Assembly (NCBI GenBank): GCA_002840645.1
Contig: PHBO01000018.1
Location: 1-42,805 of the forward strand
Direction: 5' to 3'
Source: Candidatus Cloacimonetes bacterium HGW-Cloacimonetes-3
Lineage (GTDB): Bacteria > Cloacimonadota > Cloacimonadia > Cloacimonadales > Cloacimonadaceae
Length of the DNA stretch: 42,805 bases
In this document: one piece after another, positions 33,727 through 42,746 of the stretch
Layout: every line of letters begins with the position of its first letter
How positions within the stretch are numbered: position 1 is the first letter of the stretch
Program-made: the position numbers and the translations under genes
The notes under the pieces: generated by a model
Database searches by the model: none
What the model was told of the DNA's origin: nothing
The model's input: the letters and a program-made list of their open reading frames with translations, nothing else

Positions 33727-35268
33727 ATGGTAGGTATTGCACTTACATACACTACGATTGGTATTGATGCGCAGCAGATATCGGTGGAGTGCGATGGCAC
33801 TTCTGCATTGTTTCAGGTGAATATCGTTGGCATGGCATCATCGTCGGTCAAGGAGAGTAAGGACAGGGTGTTTGCCGCTATTAAGAACGCCGGTTATGAC
33901 ACTGCTCCCAAGCGATATACCATCAATCTTGCCCCGGCGGATATCAAGAAGGATAGTGCTGCCCTCGATCTCCCTATTGCCATAGCCGTGCTGCAAAGCA
34001 ATCGCATCCTTAAGATTAATGACTACCGCAAGGTGGGGATCATTGGTGAACTATCTCTGGATGGCAATGTGCGTCCTGTATTGGGAGTGCTGCCTATTGC
34101 CATTGCGGCAAAAAAGGACAATATCGATACTTTGATAGTGCCTTTTGAGAATGCGGAAGAAGCTGCGATTATAGATGGCTTGAATGTTATTCCCGTTACT
34201 TCTTTGCGTGAGTGTGCAGACTGGCTTTCCGGGCAGATAAAGATAGACCCCGCAACTGTGGATAGAGACAAGATATTCCAGGTGTTGAATGATTTCCCCC
34301 TTGATATGCACGATGTTAAGGGACAGTTTCAGGTGAAGCGTGCTCTGGAAGTGGCTGCGGCTGGCGGGCATAACCTGCTGATGATAGGTCCCCCCGGCAG
34401 CGGCAAGACTATGTTAGCACGGCGGGTTCCCACCATTCTGCCGGAGCTAAACCTGGATGAAGCCCTCGAAGCCACTAAGATTCACAGCGTGGCAGGAATG
34501 TCCAAGCACTTTCGCAACGGAATCCTTACTACAAGGCCGTTTAGAAGCCCTCACCACACCATAAGTGATGTAGCATTAATCGGTGGAGGAGCATTCCCAA
34601 AACCCGGAGAAGTTAGCTTGTCGCACCGCGGGGTCTTATTTCTGGATGAACTGCCTGAGTTCAAGCGGGCTGTGCTGGAAGTGTTGCGTCAACCGCTGGA
34701 AGATGGTGTAGTAACCATCTCCCGTGCAGCCACCAGCCTTACCTTTCCCGCGGAATTCATGCTGATTGCCTCCATGAACCCTTGCCCCTGCGGATACCAC
34801 GGTGCAAACATCCCAAATCATCACTGCAACTGCGAGTGGGGTGCAATCAACCGTTACCGCAGCAGGGTTTCCGGTCCGCTGTTAGACAGGATAGACATCC
34901 ATGTGGAAGTTCCCACGGTTACCTATGCAGACCTTGCTTCGCTACCCACGGGAGATAAATCCGCCGATATCCGTGCCCGGGTGAATAAAGCCCGTGCTAT
35001 ACAGCGCGAACGCTTTGCCGAGGCGGGGATATATAACAACGCCCAGATGAATTCCAAACTGCTGCGCAAGTATTGCATTCTGGATAAAGCCAGCCACGCC
35101 CTGTTGCAGAACGCCATCGACAAAATGGGCTACTCAGCCAGGGTGTTCGACCGCATTCTGAAGGTAGCCCGCACCATCGCCGATCTGGAGGGCTTAAAAG
35201 AGATTTGCAGCGAGCATATCAGCGAAGCGATTCAATATAGAACGCTGGACAGAAAGTACTGGAATTAA
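33727..35268 (+). CDS. yifB: ComM/YifB-family Mg-chelatase-like AAA+ ATPase
   Basis: This is a 513-residue protein of the usual length. The N-terminal Lon-like domain shows the family run VNIVGMASSSVKESKDRV and INLAPADIKKDSAALDLPIA. The AAA+ module has Walker A GPPGSGKT at about 222, RSPHHTISDVALIGGG, Walker B LFLDELPEF, and the Cys cluster CPCGYHGANIPNHHCNC near 355. The Haemophilus and Vibrio homologue ComM is a helicase that extends branch migration during natural transformation. It is followed after 4 bases by an AlkD-like gene, so both may serve DNA maintenance. The start matches family N-termini although its ribosome site is weak. Confidence 0.92.
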   Translation: MVGIALTYTTIGIDAQQISVECDGTSALFQVNIVGMASSSVKESKDRVFAAIKNAGYDTAPKRYTINLAPADIKKDSAALDLPIAIAVLQSNRILKINDYRKVGIIGELSLDGNVRPVLGVLPIAIAAKKDNIDTLIVPFENAEEAAIIDGLNVIPVTSLRECADWLSGQIKIDPATVDRDKIFQVLNDFPLDMHDVKGQFQVKRALEVAAAGGHNLLMIGPPGSGKTMLARRVPTILPELNLDEALEATKIHSVAGMSKHFRNGILTTRPFRSPHHTISDVALIGGGAFPKPGEVSLSHRGVLFLDELPEFKRAVLEVLRQPLEDGVVTISRAATSLTFPAEFMLIASMNPCPCGYHGANIPNHHCNCEWGAINRYRSRVSGPLLDRIDIHVEVPTVTYADLASLPTGDKSADIRARVNKARAIQRERFAEAGIYNNAQMNSKLLRKYCILDKASHALLQNAIDKMGYSARVFDRILKVARTIADLEGLKEICSEHISEAIQYRTLDRKYWN

Positions 35269-35272
35269 TGCT

Positions 35273-35986
35273 ATGGATATGAAACATGATTTTATTCACT
35301 CTCTGCAATCCCGCGGCAATTTAGGTTCTGCTGATAGTCACGCTAAATTTTTCAAGTCTTACCCCGGTGGTTACGGCGAGGGTGACAAATTCTGGGGCAT
35401 TAGCGTCCCCACGCAACGCAGCATCGGTAAGCATTATTACAGGCTGCTAAGTCTGGAGGATATGAGCGAACTGATTCACCACGAAGTGCATGAAGTAAGG
35501 CTTACCACGCTGATGATGCTGGTTTCCCGCTTTGAAAAGAGCAAGGACGAGAAAGAGAAAGAGGCAATTGCCAAACTCTATCTGGATAATCTGGAATACG
35601 TTAACAACTGGGACTTGGTGGATAGCAGTGCGCACCACATTTTGGGTGCATGGCTGTTAGATAAGCCCCACACCCTGCTTTTCGAATTGGCGAAAAGTGA
35701 CCACCTGTGGAAGCAGCGGGTAGCGATGATTAGCTGTTACCATTTCATCCGCAAAAACCGCTACGCCACCACGCTGGAGCTGGCGGAATTGCTGTTGCAC
35801 CACAAACATGATCTTATTCATAAAGCCGTGGGCTGGATGTTGCGTGAGATCGGTAACCGCGATTATGCCACCGAGTACACCTTCCTGAAACAGCACTACC
35901 ACACCATGCCCCGCACCATGCTTCGTTATGCCATCGAGAAGTTTGATGAGGATGTGCGGCAGGATTTCCTGAAGGGGAGAGTTTAG
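35273..35986 (+). CDS. alkD: AlkD-like DNA alkylation repair protein
   Basis: This is a 237-residue HEAT-repeat-like all-helical protein of the DNA alkylation repair glycosylase family. Family marks are FKSYPGGYGEGDKFWGISVP near 29-48, NNWDLVDSSAHHILG near 112 and HKAVGWMLREIGNRD near 184. AlkD removes bulky or cationic N3/N7 alkyl purines without base flipping. The gene starts 4 bases after the yifB stop and is likely co-transcribed with it. Some family members lack glycosylase activity, so repair activity is probable, not proven. Confidence 0.88.
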   Translation: MDMKHDFIHSLQSRGNLGSADSHAKFFKSYPGGYGEGDKFWGISVPTQRSIGKHYYRLLSLEDMSELIHHEVHEVRLTTLMMLVSRFEKSKDEKEKEAIAKLYLDNLEYVNNWDLVDSSAHHILGAWLLDKPHTLLFELAKSDHLWKQRVAMISCYHFIRKNRYATTLELAELLLHHKHDLIHKAVGWMLREIGNRDYATEYTFLKQHYHTMPRTMLRYAIEKFDEDVRQDFLKGRV

Positions 35987-36003
35987 GTTTCAGGTGGCAG
36001 GTT

Positions 36004-36023
36004 GCAGGCGGTGCCCTGCTTTT
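36004..36023 (+). terminator. Weak terminator-like hairpin after the AlkD gene
   Basis: GCAGG (36004-36008) pairs with CCTGC (36015-36019) across a six-base loop and is followed by TTTT. The stem is only 5 bp, so this is a tentative call; the palindromic repeat 70 bases further on may matter more for termination. Confidence 0.3.
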
Positions 36024-36095
36024 AGTAACGCGCCTCTTCCCATTCTTTCACGTTGCTCTCTTTCATAATGCCTCTGCCTTGAAGGAATCACGGTA

Positions 36096-36164
36096 GCATT
36101 ACGCATGAAATACGCATCGCATCCGTAATTCATGCGTAATGCATAAGTAGTTCTTGCAAGGAAG
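36096..36164. repeat. 47-bp palindromic intergenic repeat, copy C (tail on right)
   Basis: The palindrome is 36096-36142, identical in outline to the copies at 16688 and 30648: perfect outer 14 bp, 22-nt arms, centre CGC, and mismatches at arm positions 15 and 20. The tail ATAAGTAGTTCTTGCAAGG lies on the right, to 36164. It stops just before the end of the convergent minus-strand gene. Confidence 0.9.
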
Positions 36165-36167
36165 ATG

Positions 36168-37106
36168 TTATACTTTCTTAGCTTTTATCAGGAACCAGGT
36201 GCCGACCAGAGCGGGCAGCACGTCCTGAATAAAGAAAAGGCTTAAGGTAGCTGATACCGCCTGTTCTGCACTGATGCCCGCTGTTTTCAGGAAGTGGATG
36301 GCGAAGCTTTCCCTCAGCCCCAATCCGGCAACAGTGATGGGGATGGAATTGGAGAACTGCGTAAGTGCCATGCGGATAGCGCTTTGCCACCAACCGATGT
36401 TCAGCACACTGCTTAGGATAAGCCAGTATTGCAGATAAGTGATAAGATTGGAGCTTATTTGCATGCCCATCATGCGGGGAGCTTGCTTAGTGTAGGGTGT
36501 TTGCAGATGCCGCCAATTTGCTTTTATGCTAAGCAGCTTGTACAAAATAACAGGCAGAGCAGCGCAAAAGAACACAGCAAGCACGCGTAGCCAGAGAGGG
36601 ATTTGGGGATAGTATATCACCGCTGCCAGGGCAGCAAAAGTCCATGTTCCCCAGGTCATAAAACCGCGCTCCAGCGCAGTACTCCAGAACGAAGCACTGC
36701 GGCTGCTGTTGCTGATAAAGAAGATTTTACCAATGCTGGCATGCCCTCCCGGTACGGCAAAACGAAGCGGTAAACCAATGAGATAGGATTGCAGAACTTC
36801 GCGCTTGTGCTTTGTGAAAGCGGGGTTTATGCTTAGGGCAAAAAGCCAGTTGTGGTATTGGGCAATGTGGCGGACAGCACTGAGGCAGATAAGCAAGATA
36901 ACTAAGCCAAGCGGTAGGCTCAGCATGCCTTGCAGGGCACTGCCAAAATCTATCTTACCCGCTATACGCCAGAGGATGTAGGCACTTAAAGCAAGCTTCA
37001 GAAAGTACAGAACCGCTTTGCTAAACTTGTTGTGCTTTATGCCGAACAGCCTGAACTCCCTGTTATTTGGCAAACTTGGCAAGCGTGAACTGCAGGGCTG
37101 CTTCAA
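36168..37106 (-). CDS. Flippase-like integral membrane protein (LPG synthase TM / UPF0104-like)
   Basis: This is an integral membrane protein of about 300 residues with seven or eight hydrophobic helices. The pattern VLQSYLIGLPLRFAVPGGHA near 104-123 and SIPITVAGLGLRES near 253-266 match the transmembrane domain of lysylphosphatidylglycerol synthase-like proteins, many of which are predicted lipid flippases. The start is uncertain: the longest frame begins at a TTG at 37106, 44 bases inside the malic enzyme gene; other TTG codons at 37082 and 37073 and a GGGAG site near 37060 allow a shorter protein. It is coupled to the malic enzyme gene only by this overlap. Confidence 0.78.
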   Translation of the reverse strand: MKQPCSSRLPSLPNNREFRLFGIKHNKFSKAVLYFLKLALSAYILWRIAGKIDFGSALQGMLSLPLGLVILLICLSAVRHIAQYHNWLFALSINPAFTKHKREVLQSYLIGLPLRFAVPGGHASIGKIFFISNSSRSASFWSTALERGFMTWGTWTFAALAAVIYYPQIPLWLRVLAVFFCAALPVILYKLLSIKANWRHLQTPYTKQAPRMMGMQISSNLITYLQYWLILSSVLNIGWWQSAIRMALTQFSNSIPITVAGLGLRESFAIHFLKTAGISAEQAVSATLSLFFIQDVLPALVGTWFLIKAKKV

Positions 37107-38520
37107 TCAAATCATAGGGAGGCGGGCTGATGTAGCCATCATCCATCATTTTGTGGCACAGGGCACGGGTGGCGTCTATATCCGCTTTGGCAAGGCGGAA
37201 CACTTCTTCGCGGCTGAGGATAATCTTTGCTACGCCGTCGGCTATGGCTTGCATCGCCACATCGGCTGCTTCGTAGGCAAATACATCCGGCTCGTCCATC
37301 TTGGGCAATATGTCCTCAGGGCTTATACCGCGCCGTTCTGCATAGGAAGCCAGCGAATGTGCCGCAGCAATTGCCATGTTATCGGTAATCTTGGCGGCAC
37401 GAACCAGCAAAGCACCCTTCAGGATGCCGGGAAAACCGCAGGAATTGTTTACCTGATTGGGGAAATCGCCGCGTCCGGTGGCTACAATGAAGGCACCGGC
37501 GGCTTTGGCATCGTATGGGTAAATCTCCGGCACGGGATTGGCACAGGTGAACACGATGGATTTGGCAGCCATCCTGCTAATCCACTCCGGCTTAATCGTG
37601 TCGGGACCGGGAGTGGAAAGCGCAATCAGCACGTCCGCATCCTGCATGGCATTCTCCATGCCTTCGATGCGATCGGGGTTGGATACCTTCGCCAAAGCCC
37701 ATTGCTTGTATTTGGTGGGGTTTTGCTCTATATCTGTGCGTCCGGGATGCAGGGCACCCTTGCTGTCGAAAATAATCAACCGGGAGGGATCAAGCCCGCT
37801 TTGCAGCAGGAAACTTGCGATAGTGGTGTTAGATGCGCCTGCTCCAAATAGCACGCAGCGAACATCGCCCATCTTCTTATCGGCAAGCTTCAGGGCGTTT
37901 ATCATACCCGCCAGAGTAACGCAGGCAGTTCCCTGGGCATCGTCGTGCCATACAGGGATGTCGCAGGCTTCACGCAGTTCGTCCAGCACGCGGTAACAAT
38001 TGGGCTGGGAGATATCTTCCAGGTTCACTGCGCCCACGCTTGGCTGCAGCATCTTTACAAAATCTATAATCTTATCTGCCTGTGGCTTGCCTTCCGCATT
38101 ACGGCTGTCCATACAAAGAGCGATGGCATCGCAACCACCCAGATACTTCATGAGCATGGCTTTGCCTTCCATCACGCCCAAACCTCCGGCAACACCGCAA
38201 TCCCCATCGCCCAAAACACGGGTGGAATCGCTAACCACGGCTACTAAATTGCCCCGGTTGGAGAGATCGTAGGAGCTTTGAATGTTGTCCCGAATGGTGG
38301 TGGAGACGGAAGATACGCCGGGAGTGTACCAAACATTGAACCAATTAAAGCCCCAGATACCTGCCTTGGGGAGAGTTTGCATCTTTCCCTTATAATTGGC
38401 ATGCATACTGAGGGAAAGTTGTTTTAAGAAAGTAGTTTGTGCGCTTGCCACGTCCTTTGCAGCAAAGAGGGAGGCAAAAACCTCTGCCAAGTTAGACAGA
38501 TCAGAGATAAGCTGTTTCAT
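37063..38520 (-). CDS. maeB: NAD(P)-dependent malic enzyme
   Basis: This is a 485-residue enzyme that decarboxylates malate to pyruvate, giving NAD(P)H. It carries the short malic enzyme core: GDCGVAGGLGVMEGKAMLMK, NAEGKPQADKIIDFVK, PVWHDDAQGTACV with the metal-binding Asp pair, and the nucleotide-binding CVLFGAGASN at about 218-227; FTCANPVPEIYP follows later. It lacks the phosphotransacetylase-like domain that makes the E. coli MaeB about 760 residues long. The cofactor cannot be told by eye. AAGGTTGG precedes the ATG. The membrane protein gene overlaps its 3' end. Confidence 0.93.
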   Translation of the reverse strand: MKQLISDLSNLAEVFASLFAAKDVASAQTTFLKQLSLSMHANYKGKMQTLPKAGIWGFNWFNVWYTPGVSSVSTTIRDNIQSSYDLSNRGNLVAVVSDSTRVLGDGDCGVAGGLGVMEGKAMLMKYLGGCDAIALCMDSRNAEGKPQADKIIDFVKMLQPSVGAVNLEDISQPNCYRVLDELREACDIPVWHDDAQGTACVTLAGMINALKLADKKMGDVRCVLFGAGASNTTIASFLLQSGLDPSRLIIFDSKGALHPGRTDIEQNPTKYKQWALAKVSNPDRIEGMENAMQDADVLIALSTPGPDTIKPEWISRMAAKSIVFTCANPVPEIYPYDAKAAGAFIVATGRGDFPNQVNNSCGFPGILKGALLVRAAKITDNMAIAAAHSLASYAERRGISPEDILPKMDEPDVFAYEAADVAMQAIADGVAKIILSREEVFRLAKADIDATRALCHKMMDDGYISPPPYDLIEAALQFTLAKFAK

Positions 38521-38610
38521 TATCCAACCTTGTAGTTTTTAGATAGGGTTCAGGCTATAGGAAGGCAGAATTTGTCAAGCAGGGAATGGATGATTGTTTG
38601 GCGGATATAA

Positions 38611-38642
38611 AAAAAACGGGTATCCGAAGACACCCGTTTTTT
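38611..38642. terminator. Bidirectional intrinsic terminator with UUCG-type loop
   Basis: On the minus strand the stem CGGGTGTC and GATACCCG (one G-T pair) closes a TTCG tetraloop and is followed by TTTTTT; on the plus strand the same stem is also followed by TTTTTT. It lies 33 bases after the stop of the small lipoprotein gene on the minus strand. Confidence 0.9.
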
Positions 38643-38674
38643 AAGGACTGCGCTAATTTGTAATCAGCAGTGTG

Positions 38675-38863
38675 TTATTTGCCGGCAGGAGCTACAGGAG
38701 CAGCAGGAGCATCAGCAGCGGGAGCGACCATGGTATCTGCAGGAGCTACTTCTTCTACTGGGGCTACTTCATCGACAGCTTCTTCAACTTTGGGCTTGCA
38801 GGCAGTAAGAACTACACTGATGAGCATCATAGCGAGTAAGGCGATTAAGAGAGCTTTTTTCAT
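38675..38863 (-). CDS. Small Ala/Pro/Glu-rich lipoprotein
   Basis: This is a 62-residue protein. A lipoprotein signal ends in VVLTAC (Cys22), followed by a basic KPKVEE and a low-complexity tail made almost only of Ala, Pro, Val, Glu and Asp, ending APVAPAGK. The start at 38863 follows GGAGGAAACA; four extra residues upstream are possible but would include the ribosome site. The tail resembles flexible spacer peptides. It is a single-gene unit with its own strong terminator. Function is unknown; an abundant envelope lipoprotein is one possibility. Confidence 0.8.
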   Translation of the reverse strand: MKKALLIALLAMMLISVVLTACKPKVEEAVDEVAPVEEVAPADTMVAPAADAPAAPVAPAGK

Positions 38864-39090
38864 TGTTTCCTCCATAAGTAAAATCCCCGTTAAGGGTCAC
38901 TTAGGTTTTTTAGTTTTATTTTGTTTTGGGTCGTTTGGCAAGATATAAAAAACATTTTGCCGGATGTTCTATTTGAAGGCGAAAGGCGCCGAAACCCTTT
39001 CTATCCTTCACACAGTCCTTAGTCACATCTATATACTATGTAAGATTGGAACACTGTTTAGCAAACCGATTTTCTTGGCAAGTTATTTTT

Positions 39091-40749
39091 TTAGAACGCC
39101 AAGTCCAGACCTGCATGAACCATACCCAAACCCAGGCTGCTAAAGCTTTTATCTCTATAGCCCAATCCGTATTCCAAGCCGAGAATTCCCAGACGGGTTT
39201 TAACTTTTATTCCCGCACCGATGCCAAATATGTCAGTTTTCAGCCTTTTATCGGCTTTTGCTAAAAAGCCTTGATCGAAGAAAAGGTAAGCCCGGGAATC
39301 GGTGCTTAAGCGGTAGCGTATTTCATAATTCGTCCAAGCCAGCCGATAGTTACTAAACTCATCCTCGTGATACCCGCGCAAGGTGCCATATCCACCCATC
39401 TTGAAGAGTTCCCAAGCAGCAGCATGTTCATTATCCAGGTTTCTTATCTGCACCCCCACAAACCCTACCAAGCGCAGTCCCAGAGGGAAATACGCTCCGC
39501 TGCCGGCTTCCATGGCTGCGTGAAGCTTGTTGTCTGCTCCATTCTGATAGCGGTAGCGCAGGTTGAACTGCACTCCCTTAACCGGGTTTGATCCGCCTTC
39601 AAGGCGCAAATAATCCCAGAAGGCACCCGCACTGTTGGCGTTACTGGATTCTATAATAGCAGGGCGGCGTGATCCGGGAGTGATGCTTTCCCCCACAAGT
39701 TCCACGCCGAGTTTCTGATTCAGCATTTGATAATAGACTGCCAGAGCAGCACGGCTTTTCACCCAGGTGGAATCCTGCTCACTACGGAACAGCTCGATGT
39801 CTGCCGCCACAGGAATACCCGGAAATCCTGATTCGTGATATGCCAGGCTAAGTTCTTTCTTAGCACTGGGGATTTGCTTCCACCACAGGTTTATAGCGCG
39901 GTCGGTTCCCCACAGGTTAAGGAATTGCAGCCTGATCTGCCCCGAAAGCTGCAATTCTCCCTCTTTGCTGTTCATACCGAAGATCCCTTCCATGTATGTC
40001 ATCCGGTGTTCCTCGATGCGGATCAGCAAGCTGCTCTCGTCAATCGGCTCTATCAGGCAGTCGCGGATGTAGCTCTTGCGCAGGATATTTTCTTCGGCTT
40101 GGGTTAAAATGGCGGGAGTAATGCTTTTCACATGAGCAAGCCCGGTGATGTTTAGCAGAGTGCTTTCGCGGGTAACTTTGTTCCCTCTGAAGATATACTC
40201 TTTTATGCGCAAAGGCTTCCCTTCGTTTATACCTATATACGCCGTTAATTCCGGCTTTAGCACCAGTGAATCAAGCTGCACTTTGGCAAACAGATAGCTG
40301 CGGTTGTGATACAAGGAAATCAGTTGCTGCATGAAGCGGGGAATCTGTTCTAAGCGAATCTCGCTATCTTCCGGTATAAGCAGCAGTTGGCGTATTTTAT
40401 CTTCGCTGAATAGCTGCATGCCCTGAAAGTGCAGATTAACTTGTTCCGAAGGGATAATCTCGCTTAAAGCATAGCTTAGCTCCAGGTTATCGGCATCAAT
40501 GGGGATCAGTTCCGGAGCGGATATATGCACAAAATACTGCCCCCGCCCGGAGAAATAGCTATATAGCCGCAAAGTGGCTGCGGCAGTTTCGCCGGGGTCA
40601 TAAGCCTGTCCGATAACAAGCCCGCTGGCTTTTTGCAGCTTGGCTTCATCCTGATTGTCCATGCCTGTAAAGCTGATTTTGCCGATGTTTGCGCCTGCCA
40701 GAGGAATACAAAGCAACAGCAGCAGAATTACCGGCAGTCGGCAGGACAT
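39091..40749 (-). CDS. Omp85/BamA-TamA-like outer-membrane protein
   Basis: This is a 552-residue protein of the Omp85 superfamily. The signal peptide is about 1-20. Residues of about 21-250 hold POTRA-like modules (IGKISFTGMDNQDEAKLQKA at the start, LRIKEYIFRGNKVTRESTLL near 175). The rest is a 16-strand-type barrel with the superfamily motif GGYGTLRGYHEDEF near 447 and a terminal F. It is too short for BamA with five POTRAs, so TamA-like or a FhaC/ShlB-like transporter are options. The start lies 8 bases after the lepA stop, so they form an operon. A role in outer-membrane or surface-protein assembly is inferred. Confidence 0.88.
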   Translation of the reverse strand: MSCRLPVILLLLLCIPLAGANIGKISFTGMDNQDEAKLQKASGLVIGQAYDPGETAAATLRLYSYFSGRGQYFVHISAPELIPIDADNLELSYALSEIIPSEQVNLHFQGMQLFSEDKIRQLLLIPEDSEIRLEQIPRFMQQLISLYHNRSYLFAKVQLDSLVLKPELTAYIGINEGKPLRIKEYIFRGNKVTRESTLLNITGLAHVKSITPAILTQAEENILRKSYIRDCLIEPIDESSLLIRIEEHRMTYMEGIFGMNSKEGELQLSGQIRLQFLNLWGTDRAINLWWKQIPSAKKELSLAYHESGFPGIPVAADIELFRSEQDSTWVKSRAALAVYYQMLNQKLGVELVGESITPGSRRPAIIESSNANSAGAFWDYLRLEGGSNPVKGVQFNLRYRYQNGADNKLHAAMEAGSGAYFPLGLRLVGFVGVQIRNLDNEHAAAWELFKMGGYGTLRGYHEDEFSNYRLAWTNYEIRYRLSTDSRAYLFFDQGFLAKADKRLKTDIFGIGAGIKVKTRLGILGLEYGLGYRDKSFSSLGLGMVHAGLDLAF

Positions 40750-40756
40750 ATATTTC

Positions 40757-42556
40757 TTACTCGCGATCTGCTTTCAGCACCGCCAGGAAAGCTTCCTGAG
40801 GAACTGTTACGGAGCCTATTTCCTTCATCTTTTTCTTGCCTTCCTTCTGTTTATCCAGCAGCTTGCGTTTACGGGAAACGTCACCGCCATAGCACTTGGC
40901 AAGCACATCCTTACGCATAGGATTTATAGTGCTTCTGGCAATAATCTTCGCACCAATAGAGGCTTGCAGGGCTATCTTGAACAAGTGCCGGGGAATTACC
41001 TCAGAAAGGGTCTGGGTAACGCTTTTGCCCCAACTGAAAGCCTTGTCCTGATGGCAGATGAAGCTCATGGCATCCACCTTCTCGGCATTGATGAGGATAT
41101 CCACTTTCACCACGTGGGAAAGCCGGTAATCCTTAAACGCATAATCCAGCGAGGCATAGCCACGGCTTACCGTTTTCAGCTTGTCATAAAAGTCGAAAAT
41201 TATCTCTATCAATGGCATATCATAGTGTAGTGCCACCCGTTTTTCATCTATGTATTGGATGTTTTTCTGGATGCCGCGGCGTTCCTGCGCCAGTTTCATG
41301 ATATTCCCGATATAATCCGTCGGTACGATTATCTCTGTTTCCATGAATGGTTCCAAGATACTCTCAATGTGGTTAGGATCAGGGAAATCTATGGGATTGT
41401 TTACCACGATGTCATTGCCGTTTTTCAGCTTCATCAGGAAGCGCACGCTGGGCGTGGTGGCAATAATGGGGATATTGTATTCCCGCATCAGGCGTTCTTT
41501 CACAATTTCCAGATGCAACATGCCCAAAAACCCGCAACGGAAGCCATAACCCAAAGCGGCAGAGCTTTCTTTTTCGTAAATCAATGAGGCATCATTCAGC
41601 TTAAGCTTGGCAATGGACTCCACCAAATCCTCATAATCTTCGCCGTTAATCGGGAATATCCCACTATATACCATGGGTTTAGGCTCCATAAAGCCCGGAA
41701 GGGATTCTGTGCATCCACCCTTGGCAAGTGTAATGGTGTCGCCCACGCGGGCATCGGCTACTTCCTTGATATTGGCGATTATATATCCCGCTTCACCGCA
41801 GGTTAACTGTTTCTGGGGCTGGAACTTCATACCAAGATAGCCTATTTCTTCGATATCATACTCTTTGCCGTTGGAGAACAGGCGTATCTTGTCCCCTTTT
41901 TTCAGGCTGCCGTCGAAGAGACGCACCAGCACCACCACGCCACGGTACATATCGAAATAAGAATCGAAAATCAAGGCTTTGGGCGGGGCATCATCCGCAC
42001 CTTTTGGTGCCGGGAGAGAGGTTACCACGGCATCCAGCAGTTCCGATATCCCAATACCTGTTTTTGCGCTTACCCGCTTAATATCTTCGGGCAAACAGCC
42101 AAGTATTTCCATCAAATCATGCTCGGTGCCTTCTACATCCGCTTTAATCAGATCAATCTTGTTAAGGGCGGGAAGCAAATCCAGATTGTTTTCCAATGCC
42201 AGATACAGATTGCTCATGGTCTGGGCTTCGATACCCTGAGAAGCGTCCACCAACAGGATTGCACCTTCGCAGGAAGCCAGAGCGCGGGATACTTCGTAAG
42301 AGAAATCCACATGCCCGGGAGTGTCGATAAGATTCAACACATAATCCTGCCCCAGGTAATTGTGTACCATGCGGATAGCGTGGCTTTTGATAGTTATGCC
42401 CTTTTCTCTTTCCAGGTCCATGCTGTCCAGCACCTGCGCCACTTCCATGCCTTTGCCGATCACGTGGGTAACTTCCAGAAAGCGATCTGCAAGGGTCGAT
42501 TTGCCGTGGTCGATGTGCGCAACTATACAGAAGTTGCGTATAAATTCTTGCTTCAT
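40757..42556 (-). CDS. lepA: Elongation factor 4 (LepA GTPase)
   Basis: This is a 599-residue translational GTPase of standard length. G1 is AHIDHGKST at about 13-21, G3 DTPGHVDF, G4 NKIDL. The diagnostic LepA C-terminal domain is present with IIARSTINPMRKDVLAKCYGGDVSRKRKLL and the end KMKEIGSVTVPQEAFLAVL. LepA acts on ribosomes during stress or in initiation and assembly. AAGGATATATA precedes the ATG at 42556. The gene leads an operon with the Omp85-like protein. Confidence 0.98.
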   Translation of the reverse strand: MKQEFIRNFCIVAHIDHGKSTLADRFLEVTHVIGKGMEVAQVLDSMDLEREKGITIKSHAIRMVHNYLGQDYVLNLIDTPGHVDFSYEVSRALASCEGAILLVDASQGIEAQTMSNLYLALENNLDLLPALNKIDLIKADVEGTEHDLMEILGCLPEDIKRVSAKTGIGISELLDAVVTSLPAPKGADDAPPKALIFDSYFDMYRGVVVLVRLFDGSLKKGDKIRLFSNGKEYDIEEIGYLGMKFQPQKQLTCGEAGYIIANIKEVADARVGDTITLAKGGCTESLPGFMEPKPMVYSGIFPINGEDYEDLVESIAKLKLNDASLIYEKESSAALGYGFRCGFLGMLHLEIVKERLMREYNIPIIATTPSVRFLMKLKNGNDIVVNNPIDFPDPNHIESILEPFMETEIIVPTDYIGNIMKLAQERRGIQKNIQYIDEKRVALHYDMPLIEIIFDFYDKLKTVSRGYASLDYAFKDYRLSHVVKVDILINAEKVDAMSFICHQDKAFSWGKSVTQTLSEVIPRHLFKIALQASIGAKIIARSTINPMRKDVLAKCYGGDVSRKRKLLDKQKEGKKKMKEIGSVTVPQEAFLAVLKADRE

Positions 42557-42746
42557 TATATATCCTTAATTTGCTGTACAATAGCTTCTTCTGCCCATAA
42601 GAGGCAGTGTAAACCATCTTCTGGGTAAAGGAGCTTTTGTCAATCCCGATGTTTTTTGTAAGGGTGTCCGCCTTTCCCATAAACGGTATTTCTCCTTTGC
42701 ATCCACCACCATCCTCCTTGCTGCTATCTTTAATATCGCTATAACG

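Noticed and set aside
37018-37851. Open frame of 277 residues on the plus strand
   Set aside because: It is antisense to the well-supported malic enzyme gene and has no recognisable domain or ribosome site.
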